Positions 9,605-19,813 of a stretch of DNA of 64,000 bases are shown here, piece after piece. Source of the DNA: Leucogyrophana mollusca (lineage: Eukaryota; Basidiomycota; Agaricomycetes; Boletales); NCBI GenBank assembly GCA_021014945.1, contig MU266336.1, positions 62,001 through 126,000 of the forward strand, in the 5' to 3' direction. The notes beneath the pieces are model-generated. The model saw only the letters and a program-made list of their open reading frames with translations. It had not been told where the DNA came from and did not search any database. Position numbers and translations under genes: made by a program. Within the stretch, counting starts at the first letter, position 1. The number at the start of each line of letters is the position of its first letter.

Positions 9605-11830
9605 ATGTCACTATGGATTCTCAATTTCCCAGATCCCCTCCTCCCCAGGAGTGTCGAAAGGAAACAGGCGTCCTTTCTACTCTTCGTTGGACTTGCGCTT
9701 TCCGTCTTCGTGTCTGCTCTGGACGAGACAATTGTGCGTGTACTATGCCTTTCAATCACTGATACTTCAGTTGTCAACCATTTCCCACCTGTAGGTAGCT
9801 GTCTCAGCTATCAGCATCGTATCTGAATTCGAAAAGTTCGATCTGTATTCTTGGGTATCTGTTTCGTATCTTGTCTGTCTCATTGCATTCCAGCCACTAT
9901 ATGGTACCTACCCTTGAACGCTAGGGTAACTGCAAAATCTTACTGATCCTCCGTGCAATATTTCAGGCAAGCTTTCAGATATCTTTGGGAGACGATGTGC
10001 GTCAAACTAGCTGCATGACAACTTTTGCTCAAGGCCTTCTGTGTAGCGATCATGCTTTTCGCTATCGCAATCTTTCTTGTCGGGAGCACAGGCTGTGCGC
10101 TAGCTTCTGATGTCATCACTTTTTTAATTTTCCGGGCCATCGCTGGCATCGGTGCTGGTGGCCTGACAGGTATCGCATTCATCGTCATTGCCGATATGTT
10201 CACTCTCGGTACGTTGTATCTCTGGGTATTGAAGAATCAAATTTAACATGGGGTTCATTATCACTTCGTAGAAGAACGCCCAAAGTATCAAAGCATATTA
10301 ATGAGCGGCCACGGCATTGCTTGTGTAATAGGACCAGTAATCGGTGGAGGTCCGCTTGCATTATTTATGTTCTTACATTGTACCTCACTTTGTCATTTCA
10401 GTTTTCACCAAAAGGTTGACTTGGCGGTGGTGTTTCTGGATCAATATACCGATCTGTTTACTCACACTAGTCACCGTCGCCACCTTTCTTCGTCTTCCTC
10501 AGACTGAACGGGATATTCGTGGAGGGCTTCGAAAGGTAGACTTTGCAGGGTCCTTGACACTCGTGTTGGCCATCGGTTGTTTGGTGATCCCTGTGGTGAT
10601 TAGTTTCATCCTTTTGTGAACTGTTGGGAACTCATGCATTGCTATCATACTTAGAGCCTCGGGGGGAACTACTGGGAGTGGAATTCCCCACCAGTCATCG
10701 GTCTGTTCGTCAGTGGCAGCGTCTCGCTTGTTCTATTTTTGGTCATCGAGCATTCTTACGCCGAGAGCCCCATCATTCCGTTACGCCTGTTAAGCAATGT
10801 CAATCTGGTCCGGTCGTGGATGGCACTCTTCTTTTACGGAATGACATTTTTCACCGCCATGTATTACTTGTCAGTGCACCAGCTATCCTCTGCACCAGTA
10901 TTCACCTTAACCCTGACCTTGGTTGTTCCTGTAGGCCTGTTTGGTTTGAAGTCGTAGAAGGGAACTCGGTGCGAATCTTCTTAAAACCTTCTGTGTATCG
11001 GGCATCGTTCACTCATTCTGATGCTTAATATCCAGGCCGAAACGACTGGAGTTCAACTCTTGCCATTCCTCGTCGGCTATATATCAGCTGGCTTATTCTT
11101 TTCGCAGTTCATGCAGTTCGCAGTTCGTCTGCGATTTGCGTCTCCTGTTAGCGTCTTGAGTCACGCAGGATGCCTCACATTCATAGTTGGCGCGGTTCTG
11201 CGAGTTGTCGTTATCGACCGATATACACCTAAGGTCGTCGAGCTGGCCGTCCTCCTTCTATTTGGGCTCGGCGCTGGCTTAACCCTGCAGACGTCATTCC
11301 TATCTGCTCAGGCTTCCGTCACTTCAGAAGGTGGGTCCTCGGATAACGTCTGCGGATCCGGGCTAATAAATGTCAGACCTCGCCATTGCCAACTCGCTTT
11401 CTGTCTGTTTTGAGAACCTGGGAGGGGCCATCGGACTATCAGTCTCCGGGACTGTGAACCGCATAGATCTTGCCAAGCGATTGAGCCTAATTCCATCCTC
11501 GATTGTGGTGAGTCTTCTTTATTTCTCATATACATCGCCAATATGGCCCTCGTTCCTGCGTATCTGCGTATTTGATCACTTTCTACATCTTACTTGTTTC
11601 GTATGCAGAGCGCAGACACCCTCTCTGCAATTGCACAAAATCCAAGTTTGGTCCACCGACCAGGCCTGCTCTCCGACGCAGCGAGAGAGCTAGTAGTGCA
11701 ACAATTTTCAGGGAGCCTTCGTCTGACGTTCAGCGCCTCTGTCGTGTTTGCTGCGCTTGCCTATGTCTCGGTGCTTGTACTCAGCCGCAGCGTTCGAGGT
11801 TTGTTTGGGAGAATTGTCAATCATTCGTGA
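9605..11830 (+). CDS. MFS transporter, drug:H+ antiporter-like (possible lesion or unusual intron near 9999)
   Basis: I can follow about ten exons. After the first intron the protein reads DETIVAVSAISIVSEFEKFD, then YGKLSDIFGRR, and an FRAIAGIGAGGLTGIAF helix with the GAGG pattern of 14-TM drug antiporters. Next come EERPKYQSILMSGHGIACVI, a TWRWCFWINIPICLL segment, the junction YYLPVWFEVVEGNSAETTGV, and LGGAIGLSVSGTVNR near the end. It stops at 11830. A plasma-membrane exporter is likely; beside a putative biosynthetic fusion gene, product efflux or self-resistance is the natural guess. One junction is irregular: between GRR and AFCVAIM the frame is restored only by a 35-nt intron with a GC donor (9999-10033). 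The more usual GTGCGT donor would shift the frame. The start is the ATG at 9605; an upstream exon is possible. Confidence 0.75.
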
Positions 11831-11981
11831 AATGGTGCAAATGGCGACCCACTTATACCTATATATACCTTGATTGTACTTACAATGGAATTATCAAGTA
11901 CGACCCAACGTTCGCCTTGTACAAAACATTTCACGAACAAGGAACACTATTACAAAATACAAGAATGACAACAGTCTACGT

Positions 11982-13607
11982 TTACAACCCATTGACCGCC
12001 TCTTTCATTCCACAGCTCTGCCCAGCGTCCACCCGTTCATACCGCAATATAGTCGCAAACACCTTGTCTCCTGTCTTGGGAGAGTCCCAAGCATCGAACC
12101 GTTGATCATACGCAACGCGCCAGTTCTGCGGGACTCCAAAGTCTCGGACGGCCTTCGTATGGTTCCAGCTGTACATGACACCGTACCCGATCTTTCGAAG
12201 ATGGTCATTATATCTCTCTGGGATGTCTTCAACGCTGATTGTGATTGAACGACGAGCCACAAAAAAGAGTCGAGAGAGGACGGCGGAGAAGATCGTGGGG
12301 TCGAGGAAGTGGAGACAACCGAAGACGACGACGTGATCGAAGTCTTCCAGAGTCATTGCTGCTTCTTGCATCGGGCTTACGAGTACGGTGCTGTAGTGAG
12401 CGCGGATAGTGGGGCTGGCGAGCATGGCAGGGGAGATGTCGACACCTGTGAGGACAGAAACCTGCTCTGGTTTGACCTCATGCAGAACGCGACCGAAGAT
12501 ACCGGTGCCACATCCAAGGTCAAGGACAGAGCCCGACATGTTGCATTCGCTGGCAACGGTATTGAATATAAGACCCATGTTCGTGGACGCGCTAATTGCG
12601 TCGTATTTAGGTGCCATTTCTTCGTAGCCGCTCTGGACACCCGTGACCTGTTTTTCAAACCCGCGCATCTGAGCGAGCTTAGTGACGATGAGTATGTCCA
12701 TGAGTGCCTCGTGGCCGCCAGGGAACGATTCAAGGATGACGTGGTCGCCCCGAAAGACATCGCTGAGGGGATAGAAAAGGGCGGGAGCTGGGTTGACCTC
12801 GAGCACATAGACCTTCCCTTCCGCATCCACACGCATGTCAACCCTGGCCCATGCACCACCGCCTGCAGCATCAAGGGCACGGAAAGCTGCGACGGCCGCC
12901 TGTTTCAGCAGAGACGCCTTCACCTCGTCCTCGACGAACATCTCCCGGATGACACCCGCGGTGACGGCGTTGACCTTATTTCCCCAATGCAGGAACCGCT
13001 TCATAGGGTCCATATCGTCGGGGAAACGCATCGTGGTAGGCGGAAGAGACACGACGTTGTCCCCCATCTCAAGCACCATAGCCGAGCATTCTTCGCCCAC
13101 CACGAATTGTTGGACAACTACTTCGCCTCCACCGCTCTTCTCTTTCAGGACGCGCACTTGTTCTTCAACTGCTTCTTGCGTGTAGCACACGGAGTCTTCG
13201 GTGAGATGCATACTGCCACAGCCGTTTGCCAGTTTGACGATTTGCGGGAAGGTCGTGTCGTCGGGTACGCGAACACCGTGCTTCCTAGCTGCATCACGGA
13301 AGTCAAGTTTGGTTTTCGCGAGGAAGCGGCTTGGGAGGCCAATAAATGGAACGCCTTTAGACTCGAGATATTTGACGGCCTCGACTCCCGCTACATCGTC
13401 TTCAGGCTGGCCCCACATATAATTGAGGTACATGTCGAACTCCTCGCGACATGCTTCATCGATCTGCTGCTCAGCGGTCTGCTTGTGGATGTAGCGATGG
13501 TGGAATTCATGCTTCTTGACCCAGCGAGACGGATCGGAGTACATGTCCAGATTTTTGAATGGTGAGTTGCTGTCATCGTACGACGACTGAAGGACGCAGA
13601 TTTTCAT
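11982..13607 (-). CDS. ATP-grasp ligase fused to SAM-dependent methyltransferase (541 aa, intronless)
   Basis: One uninterrupted reading frame. Residues about 1-310 look like a D-Ala-D-Ala-ligase-type ATP-grasp enzyme: GVPFIGLPSRFLAKTKLDFR (about 86-105), a central VVVQQFVVGEECSAMVLE, then WARVDMRV and VLEVNPAPALFYP (metal/ATP ligands E270 and N272). Residues about 325-530 form a class I methyltransferase: motif I VLDLGCGTG (361-369), an acidic LTGVDISPAML end of strand 2 (D near 390), and FDHVVVFGCLHFL. Family knowledge: ATP-grasp ligases join a carboxylate to an amine through an acyl-phosphate, and the methyltransferase would modify N, O or C. The acceptor and the amino acid are unknown. 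Convergent with the MFS gene (151-bp gap). The intronless structure stands out among intron-rich neighbours and may hint at transfer or retroposition, but base composition gives no clear proof. Confidence 0.88.
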   Translation of the reverse strand: MKICVLQSSYDDSNSPFKNLDMYSDPSRWVKKHEFHHRYIHKQTAEQQIDEACREEFDMYLNYMWGQPEDDVAGVEAVKYLESKGVPFIGLPSRFLAKTKLDFRDAARKHGVRVPDDTTFPQIVKLANGCGSMHLTEDSVCYTQEAVEEQVRVLKEKSGGGEVVVQQFVVGEECSAMVLEMGDNVVSLPPTTMRFPDDMDPMKRFLHWGNKVNAVTAGVIREMFVEDEVKASLLKQAAVAAFRALDAAGGGAWARVDMRVDAEGKVYVLEVNPAPALFYPLSDVFRGDHVILESFPGGHEALMDILIVTKLAQMRGFEKQVTGVQSGYEEMAPKYDAISASTNMGLIFNTVASECNMSGSVLDLGCGTGIFGRVLHEVKPEQVSVLTGVDISPAMLASPTIRAHYSTVLVSPMQEAAMTLEDFDHVVVFGCLHFLDPTIFSAVLSRLFFVARRSITISVEDIPERYNDHLRKIGYGVMYSWNHTKAVRDFGVPQNWRVAYDQRFDAWDSPKTGDKVFATILRYERVDAGQSCGMKEAVNGL

Positions 13608-14576
13608 ATTATATAGTCAGAATGAAAGGGATGTGGCTAGAGGAGAGAATAGATCAGTCTATATGTATCACACATCCAGGGTGACTTACCGGGGCCTCAA
13701 TGTATTCGCAAAGTGTCAGAGAGATGGCTGGGTAACAATAGTAACCTCAGGGGAGTATAAAGGTCGAACAGGCGCACCTCAATATGTATTGTGTCGCGCT
13801 GGAGATGGTTATTCTAAGAATGGGCTGGCATCAGGGTCATTTCTTTGGAGGGAATATTCGCCTCCAGTGACATCCTTGCTCGCCTCGGTGGAAACGCGGA
13901 AGCTCCTGAAAGGAGAATACTTGTAAACAGACATGTCCATCAGACGAGATGATTAATCCCTACCGGTCTCGTTCTGATTTTCGTGGTGATGTGGTCCAAC
14001 GATCAGGACCCGAAATTAATAGGCTGGTTCAACACAGAACACTCAACGCCGGATGGACTTCTGTGAATGTCTGTCAAAACAGAGTCAACTGCATATGTAT
14101 GTACACCGAAGTTTGACCCTGGATAGACCTTTGAAAACCGAACGCTTGACGATAATGACATAGAGAATCGAAGATCGGTTCACGAAATCCGGAGATCCTT
14201 ACTTGGAGACGACTTGAATTTGACCTTGCGTAGTAGTACTCGTGGCGGCGTGCTGCAACTTGCAGGTTCGAACCGAAGTGTAATTGACACTTGTGTACCT
14301 GCAAGAGAATGTCGTGACACTGAAATTGCGTTGAACCAGCCGGCTAAGACAAAAGTGGAATCAAACCAGAATCAACCTCGCAGTTGGAGTGGAGTCTTGT
14401 GCTCGGAGATTGGTTTGCAAAAATTTGACTCTTCTCTTCGTTTCCTCTTGACAGACGGATGGAGGGCGGCATCGCGATAATATCCATCGATCGATGATGA
14501 TTATGGATTGACCTGCTCGTGGGCTCTTCCTGCAAGCTTCTTTCCCTTTGTGTTTTATCCAGTTCTCGACGCGTCT
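13608..14576. promoter_or_regulatory. Divergent promoter region between ATP-grasp-methyltransferase and 5'-nucleotidase-like genes
   Basis: About 970 bp with no credible coding exon. It contains the 11-mer TATTCGCCTCC at 13855-13865, also found at 8521-8531 upstream of the oxidoreductase-aminotransferase gene in the same orientation relative to transcription. Three GTGAC sites occur (13681, 13867, 14314). No palindrome as clear as those in the 8.7-9.1 kb promoter was seen. Confidence 0.35.
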
Positions 14577-16452
14577 ATGACTCTGGTGGATTCAGAGAGT
14601 GATGCCTCCGCTAATAGCAGGAACCACGATGAACTAACCTTTTATCATTTCAACGATGTAGTGCGTTTGTCTCAAGTTTGCAGCTTACCTCCCTTTCATG
14701 ACCAACGTGACTGGTAGTACCACGTAAACCAGCCCACTGTCCTGGCACGGTTCGCCCACGACTTCAGGAATGCTGCCGACTGCCTGAAAGTGTTTAGTGG
14801 GGATGCCTTTGGACCGTCTCTCGAGAGCAGCGTTCTCAAGGGTGAACACATCGTACCAGTTCTTAACCATCTCTCAATCGATGTCGCATGTTATGGAAAC
14901 CACGGTGAGGACAAACGTGGTAGTCATCCCATAATTTTCACTGTGACCGCTCCGCAGATTTCGACTTTGGTGCAGAAAAACTGACAGAACTATCAACCAA
15001 ATGTAATTTCCCGTGGTTATTATCGAACGCTTTCACGTCGGATGGGAGGTTGCTCTCATCAGCCCGGGAATATGTCGTTCGTCAATACAAAGGGTACAAG
15101 ATCGGTTTCTTTGGACTCGCGGGGACGTGAGCGCTTCTTTAGTAGTGTTCGGTCTTCTCTTGGGCTCACTTGATGAGTTGCAGTGATTGGCCATCCAACT
15201 GCCAGCATTTGCCTCGCGAGTCCGTCATTGCTGATCCAGCTGAGACAGCGAAACGAGTCTCGCTCATCCTTCGTGAAAAGGAATGCGTTGATCTTGTCAT
15301 AGCGGTGACGCATATGAGACTGGAAGAAGACATCCAGGTTTCCGACGCGTGTCGGGCTGAGGTCGACTTCATTATGGGTGGCCACGACCACGATATCATG
15401 ATTTGTGGCGACCAAGTCACTGTTGTCAATGATGATGCTAGAGGTGCCATACGTATCGTGAAGTCTGGAACGGATTTCCGATCCTACAGCATAATCCGTC
15501 TTCTCGTTTCACGCGTCAAAGGCCAAGCGAAGGTGCACGAGGCCCGAGGTGAGTGAAAGTCCAACAGAGTCGTCTCACTAGCATAACCCCTTTCATCACT
15601 CACGTTAGTACATCATAAACGGGATTTATCGCTGCCTAAGAAGTATCCCGAAGATTCAGAAATACGCGGTATTCTATCATCCGTCCAAGACCGCGTTGCT
15701 TCGGTGTCTGGATCACGTTTGTTCAGAACCGCATCCGCTCTCGATGGGAGAACGTCCGTCATTCGCAACGCGGAGACAAACCTTGGGAATCTCCTCGCAG
15801 ACACCGTTCGCGCGTATTATGGCACAGATATTGCATTCGTCAACTCAGGCAGTATCAGGTGTGACAGGATCATACCGGAAGGGGAATTGACGGTCCGAGA
15901 TGTCATAGGTGAGCAGCCTTGTCTTTGTATTGAAGGTAGAGATCATCCATACTTGGCATCTCAGATATTGTTCCATTCGACAATGCATTCGTCGTAAAAA
16001 GACTGTCGGGGCGCGTTCTCCTTCGAGCGCTGGAGAACTCAGTCTCCGACTCTCGCACGGACGGACGATTTCTCCAGTTATCTGGGCTGTCCATTTTGGT
16101 CGACCTTCGGCGCTCTGAAGGCGGACGTATCATGCGGGCGATGTTGGACTCAGGAGAGCAGATCAGGGCCAATGATCAGACCATGTATACTGTGGCAATG
16201 GTCAGCTTCATCGCCGACGGTTTCGATGGATACGTCGACTTCAAACAGATGGAGACGCTGGTAGATGTGGAAGGTGCAATGACGGACACGTCTTTGATGT
16301 TGCAGGTTCTGAGAGGCAACGGCGGCGACCTCGACAACACCGAGGTAATGGTTGAGCGGGCGAGGAAAACCGTAGTTGTAGCTGAAGAAGACGGCCTGCC
16401 GCTTGTGGATCCGAAGATTGAAAACCGGATAACTTTTGCTGGAGTTTTATGA
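14577..16452 (+). CDS. 5'-nucleotidase / UshA-type metallophosphoesterase (530 aa)
   Basis: Exons 14577-14660, 14718-14904, 14958-15126, 15184-15548, 15609-15908 and 15965-16452 close in frame. The N-terminal calcineurin-like domain has LTFYHFNDVYHV, a FSGDAF block (the usual GDxxxPS site reads GDAFGPS), GNHDFDFG split by an intron, LVIAVTHMRLEED, and the metal-binding GGHDHD. The C-terminal substrate domain has ETNLGNLLADTVRAYYGTDI, NSGSIRCDR and DIVPFDNAF, then FIADGFDGY. Family knowledge: these enzymes remove phosphate from nucleotides and some sugar phosphates with two metal ions. No signal peptide is visible from this start, so it is probably intracellular. Its place beside the ATP-grasp gene makes a phosphatase role in the putative pathway possible, but it may be an ordinary neighbour. 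Confidence 0.9.
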
Positions 16453-16722
16453 AGCAGCTGGCAAGTCACGGTACTAGACTAGAGTGGTTCTTGAATCTTG
16501 ACGCCTTGAAAACCTGTGACCCCGTCATGCAATTTGAGGTTTTGAATGTTCCGACGCAGCCTGCAGGCTGCAGATATTTGGGTGATAAGTCTAAATCAGG
16601 GTTGTGGTTTAAGGAAATAAATAAATAACTTACAGTGCTGCTTTGGTCTGGTCTTGCGCTGCTGTCCATGGCCGGCCTGTCCCGCTCCATTTGCCAAAGG
16701 ACGATTTGTCTGCAAAGGTGCC

Positions 16723-19443
16723 ATGGAGATCATTGATATTCCTTCTTCGCCTGATCTTCCACCTGCCAGGCGCACTCGCAGTCAAAGTCGCCAACCACCG
16801 CCCTCGAAAAATGGACTCCGACCAGCACCAAAAACTCACCTCCTCTCAGAGATCATCGAAATAAGTGACTCAGACGACGAACTTCCGCCCCAACGCGTCT
16901 CGCCCAAAAGGAAAAAAGCCCTAGACCTACCGTTCCCAAATCCTGAACCCGGTCCTTCGAACGCAGACGCGCCACTCTTTGGACCTCCTCGAGCTGAATT
17001 ACTAGGAGATGATCCGCCTGAGGCCGGGCCATCGCGGAATTCACCGCCAGGCCAAACGAGAAACGCGGCTTTACCTCTGTTTTATCCTAGTGATGACGAA
17101 AGAGAAGTCGCTCAGCGTACCGTGGTTATTGCTCCCGCCGTCCCACCACCCCCGCCACCTGCATTTGCGGCGGAACCTCCTGCGCTACCAGTATTAGAGC
17201 CGGTTGTGCCCGAAATTGATCCTGTAGATGCCTACGTTGCACGCGTTATCGAGATCGTCCCCGATGTGCAGCCCGCTCATGTACTCGCGCTCATCGAGCA
17301 GTACATTGCTGCTCAGCCTGCAAATGTAGTCGAGCTCGTACTGCATGTACTCCTTGAGGGGCCAGGATACCCCAAAATTGACAATAAAGGTAAACGAAAG
17401 AGAGCCGAGGAGGGGGAAGACGGTGCCGCTCGTGGTCAGCCCAAGATCAAAGTCAACTATGCGCAGAAGGACAGAGAGTACAAAGGTGGACCTCATTACA
17501 CCGACATGGCACTGGTGACTATGATGTAATCAATTTATACAGCAGCTATCTGATTGTTCTGATCTAGGAACAACTTCTCGCCGACTTCCCTTACATTCCC
17601 AAACCACATGTTCGTACACGACTCCTCGGGAATAATGGGTTCTACGCCCCCGCATATTTCCATCTCGTAGAGGATCAGAAAAAGGTACCTTTACCTTATA
17701 AAACTAAAACTGCACCCTCGCGAACGACGGGGAAAGGCAAGGCAAAACACGATCCCGAATTCGAGAGCGAACGAGAGTGGCTTGTCCTCAAGCTGCAAGA
17801 AGACGCCGCACCAAATGACGCGGTTTTGGCTGAGCAGATGAACGAGCAGGAATACAAAGACACTGGCGACGGTATTGAATGTGGCTGCTGCTTCTCGTCA
17901 TACCCATTTGTTCGTGTGCCTTTCCCGTGCTTCGCATCGTGGTTTTATCTTGACCTTTTTCTTTCAGGACAAGATGATCCAGTGCCCTGAAGCACATCTT
18001 TTCTGCAATACTTGTATGATGTCGTATGCGTCTAACCTTCTCGGAGAGCATAACCCAAACATTGTCTGCATGGATCAATCGGGATGCAAGCTGTCATTCC
18101 CAGAATCCGAGCTCGAACGATTCCTCTCGCCAAAACTCTTGGAGCTGTACCATCGCGTGAAGCAGCGCAAGGAGATCGAGGCGGCTGGTCTTGAGAACCT
18201 TGAAGAATGTCCATTCTGTGAGTATAAGTGCGTTATCGAGAATGAGATGGAGAAGCTCTTTCGGTGCGAAAATACGGAATGTGGGGCAGTTAGCTGTAGG
18301 GAGTGCAAGAAGCTGGTACGCTCTTTTTCTTTCACTGCAGTATACACTCGACCGCGACAATCGCTTCTCTTAGGATCATCTGCCTAAAAGCTGTAAAGGT
18401 GAGCGCATCCGCATGAAAGCTGAAGATGATGTCTTAACAATTTCTACAGAGATGGAAGAGGATAAGCATCTGGATGCTCGACATATAATCGAAGAGGCCA
18501 TGAGTGCGCATCTCGTGTTTCAATACGATTCATTTGTACTTATTAGCGCTGTCAGCTCGCGCACTCATGCGAAATTGTCCAAAGTGCCAGAAGGGTTTGT
18601 CCCTTCATCGTATGATCGTTCGTTTCGGGCTAAACCGCGGATAAATTGCAGCGTTCATCAAAGAAAACGGCGTATGTCGACCAATAACATCGGGTAAATC
18701 CTAATGCCCTATACAACATTAATCTCGTTTTCTCTACAGTGCAACAAGATGACCTGTCCTAACTGCCATACGATGTCGTGCTATATCTGTCGCAAGGTTA
18801 TCAGCGGATACGATCACTTTAACAATGTATGTTCTGCGAACTCTTGTTTCCCTCAGCCTGTGCTGATTGTCCGCTGCCAGCCCCCTCCGTATAGCGGACG
18901 CCCCGACGAATCCAAGTGTAAGCTCTGGGATGTTGTCGAGCAGCGTCACGCGGAAGAGGTAGGTCACCATATAACGTCGAAGTCGACGAAACCTTATCAC
19001 AATGAGTGCAGGTAACCGAAGCAGCGAAGCGCGCTCTTGAAGAATTCAAGCGCGATCACCCCGACGTAGACCCCGAGAACATCAAAGTCGACCTCCCACC
19101 CCCCGTCCCGGCTCAACCCCAACACCCACACGCAAACATGATAAGAATGGCTATGCCCCCCTATCATCCTCACAACCCAATGGCGAACCACGACGTCTTC
19201 CATCGTGACCATCTGATGCAGGCTGCTGCACGTGCTCAGCATGCCGCTGCCGCTGAGGAGGAGCGCGCAAGGATGGCAGCTTATATCAATATGCGTGCTG
19301 CCGAGGCCCAGCGGTTGGACCAGCAGCGGTTGCTGCAGCACCAGCAGGCACAGCAGGCCGCAATTGCCCGGCGACTGAGGCCGCAGGTCATCGCTCCCCC
19401 ACCAGTCCCCGTTGCCACAGCTCGCAGGCGACGTCGGCGATGA
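16723..19443 (+). CDS. RBR (RING-IBR-RING) E3 ubiquitin ligase, RNF216/TRIAD3-like (738 aa)
   Basis: Ten exons close in frame: 16723-17514, 17568-17909, 17968-18315, 18374-18398, 18450-18503, 18556-18594, 18652-18671, 18740-18826, 18881-18958 and 19012-19443. The first 260 residues are disordered, with SUMO-interaction-like EIIDIPSS and EIIEISDSDDE. A RING1-like domain follows (IECGCCFSSYPFDKMIQCPE ... HLFCNTCMMSYA), then an IBR (ECPFCEYKCVIE ... LFRCENTECG ... CRECKK). RING2 is RNCPKCQKAFIKENGCNKMT, continuing CPNCHTMSCYICRK; its cysteine in TMSCYIC fits the thioester-forming position of RBR ligases. The C-terminus is a long Ala/Gln-rich coiled coil ending in an Arg run. Very small exons (20-54 nt) encode the second half of the zinc-binding region. 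Confidence 0.92.
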
Positions 19444-19813
19444 ACGTCCAACCGAACGATAAACACCCTTGCCCTGCCATGTTACTAGTCGATCCTTCTT
19501 AATCGAGTCCCCCTAACTCTGGCTGCGCAACGTTATTGTTAAGTTTATATTGCTATACCCTCCAAGGCTTCAACGACTTTGAAAGCTAATATTATTATAT
19601 ACAACGCCTATCGCAGACGTATATATCCTCGCTCGTCTAATTGTTAAATGTATCTTGGAGAGGGTCATACTTGCATGTCGATGATTCCATTCGTATACGC
19701 TCATTATCATAGCCTTATCGGTGGGACATGAGTGTATACTGTTGTACATCGACACAGTCCTTAAACCTCGACGTACTTTGGCGTCTATCTTCTAGACGAG
19801 ATCTACAAGCTGT
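19444..19813. other. Convergent 3' intergenic region
   Basis: AT-richer spacer between the RBR gene and the minus-strand MFS gene. It presumably holds both 3' UTRs and polyadenylation signals. No gene or repeat is seen. Confidence 0.6.

Noticed and set aside
12309..13565. 418-codon open frame on the plus strand
   Set aside because: It is antisense to the ATP-grasp-methyltransferase gene, whose minus-strand translation has clear motifs; the plus frame has none.
14230..14300. tRNA-like GGTTCGAAcC motif
   Set aside because: The T-arm stem does not pair, and no acceptor or anticodon arm can be drawn.
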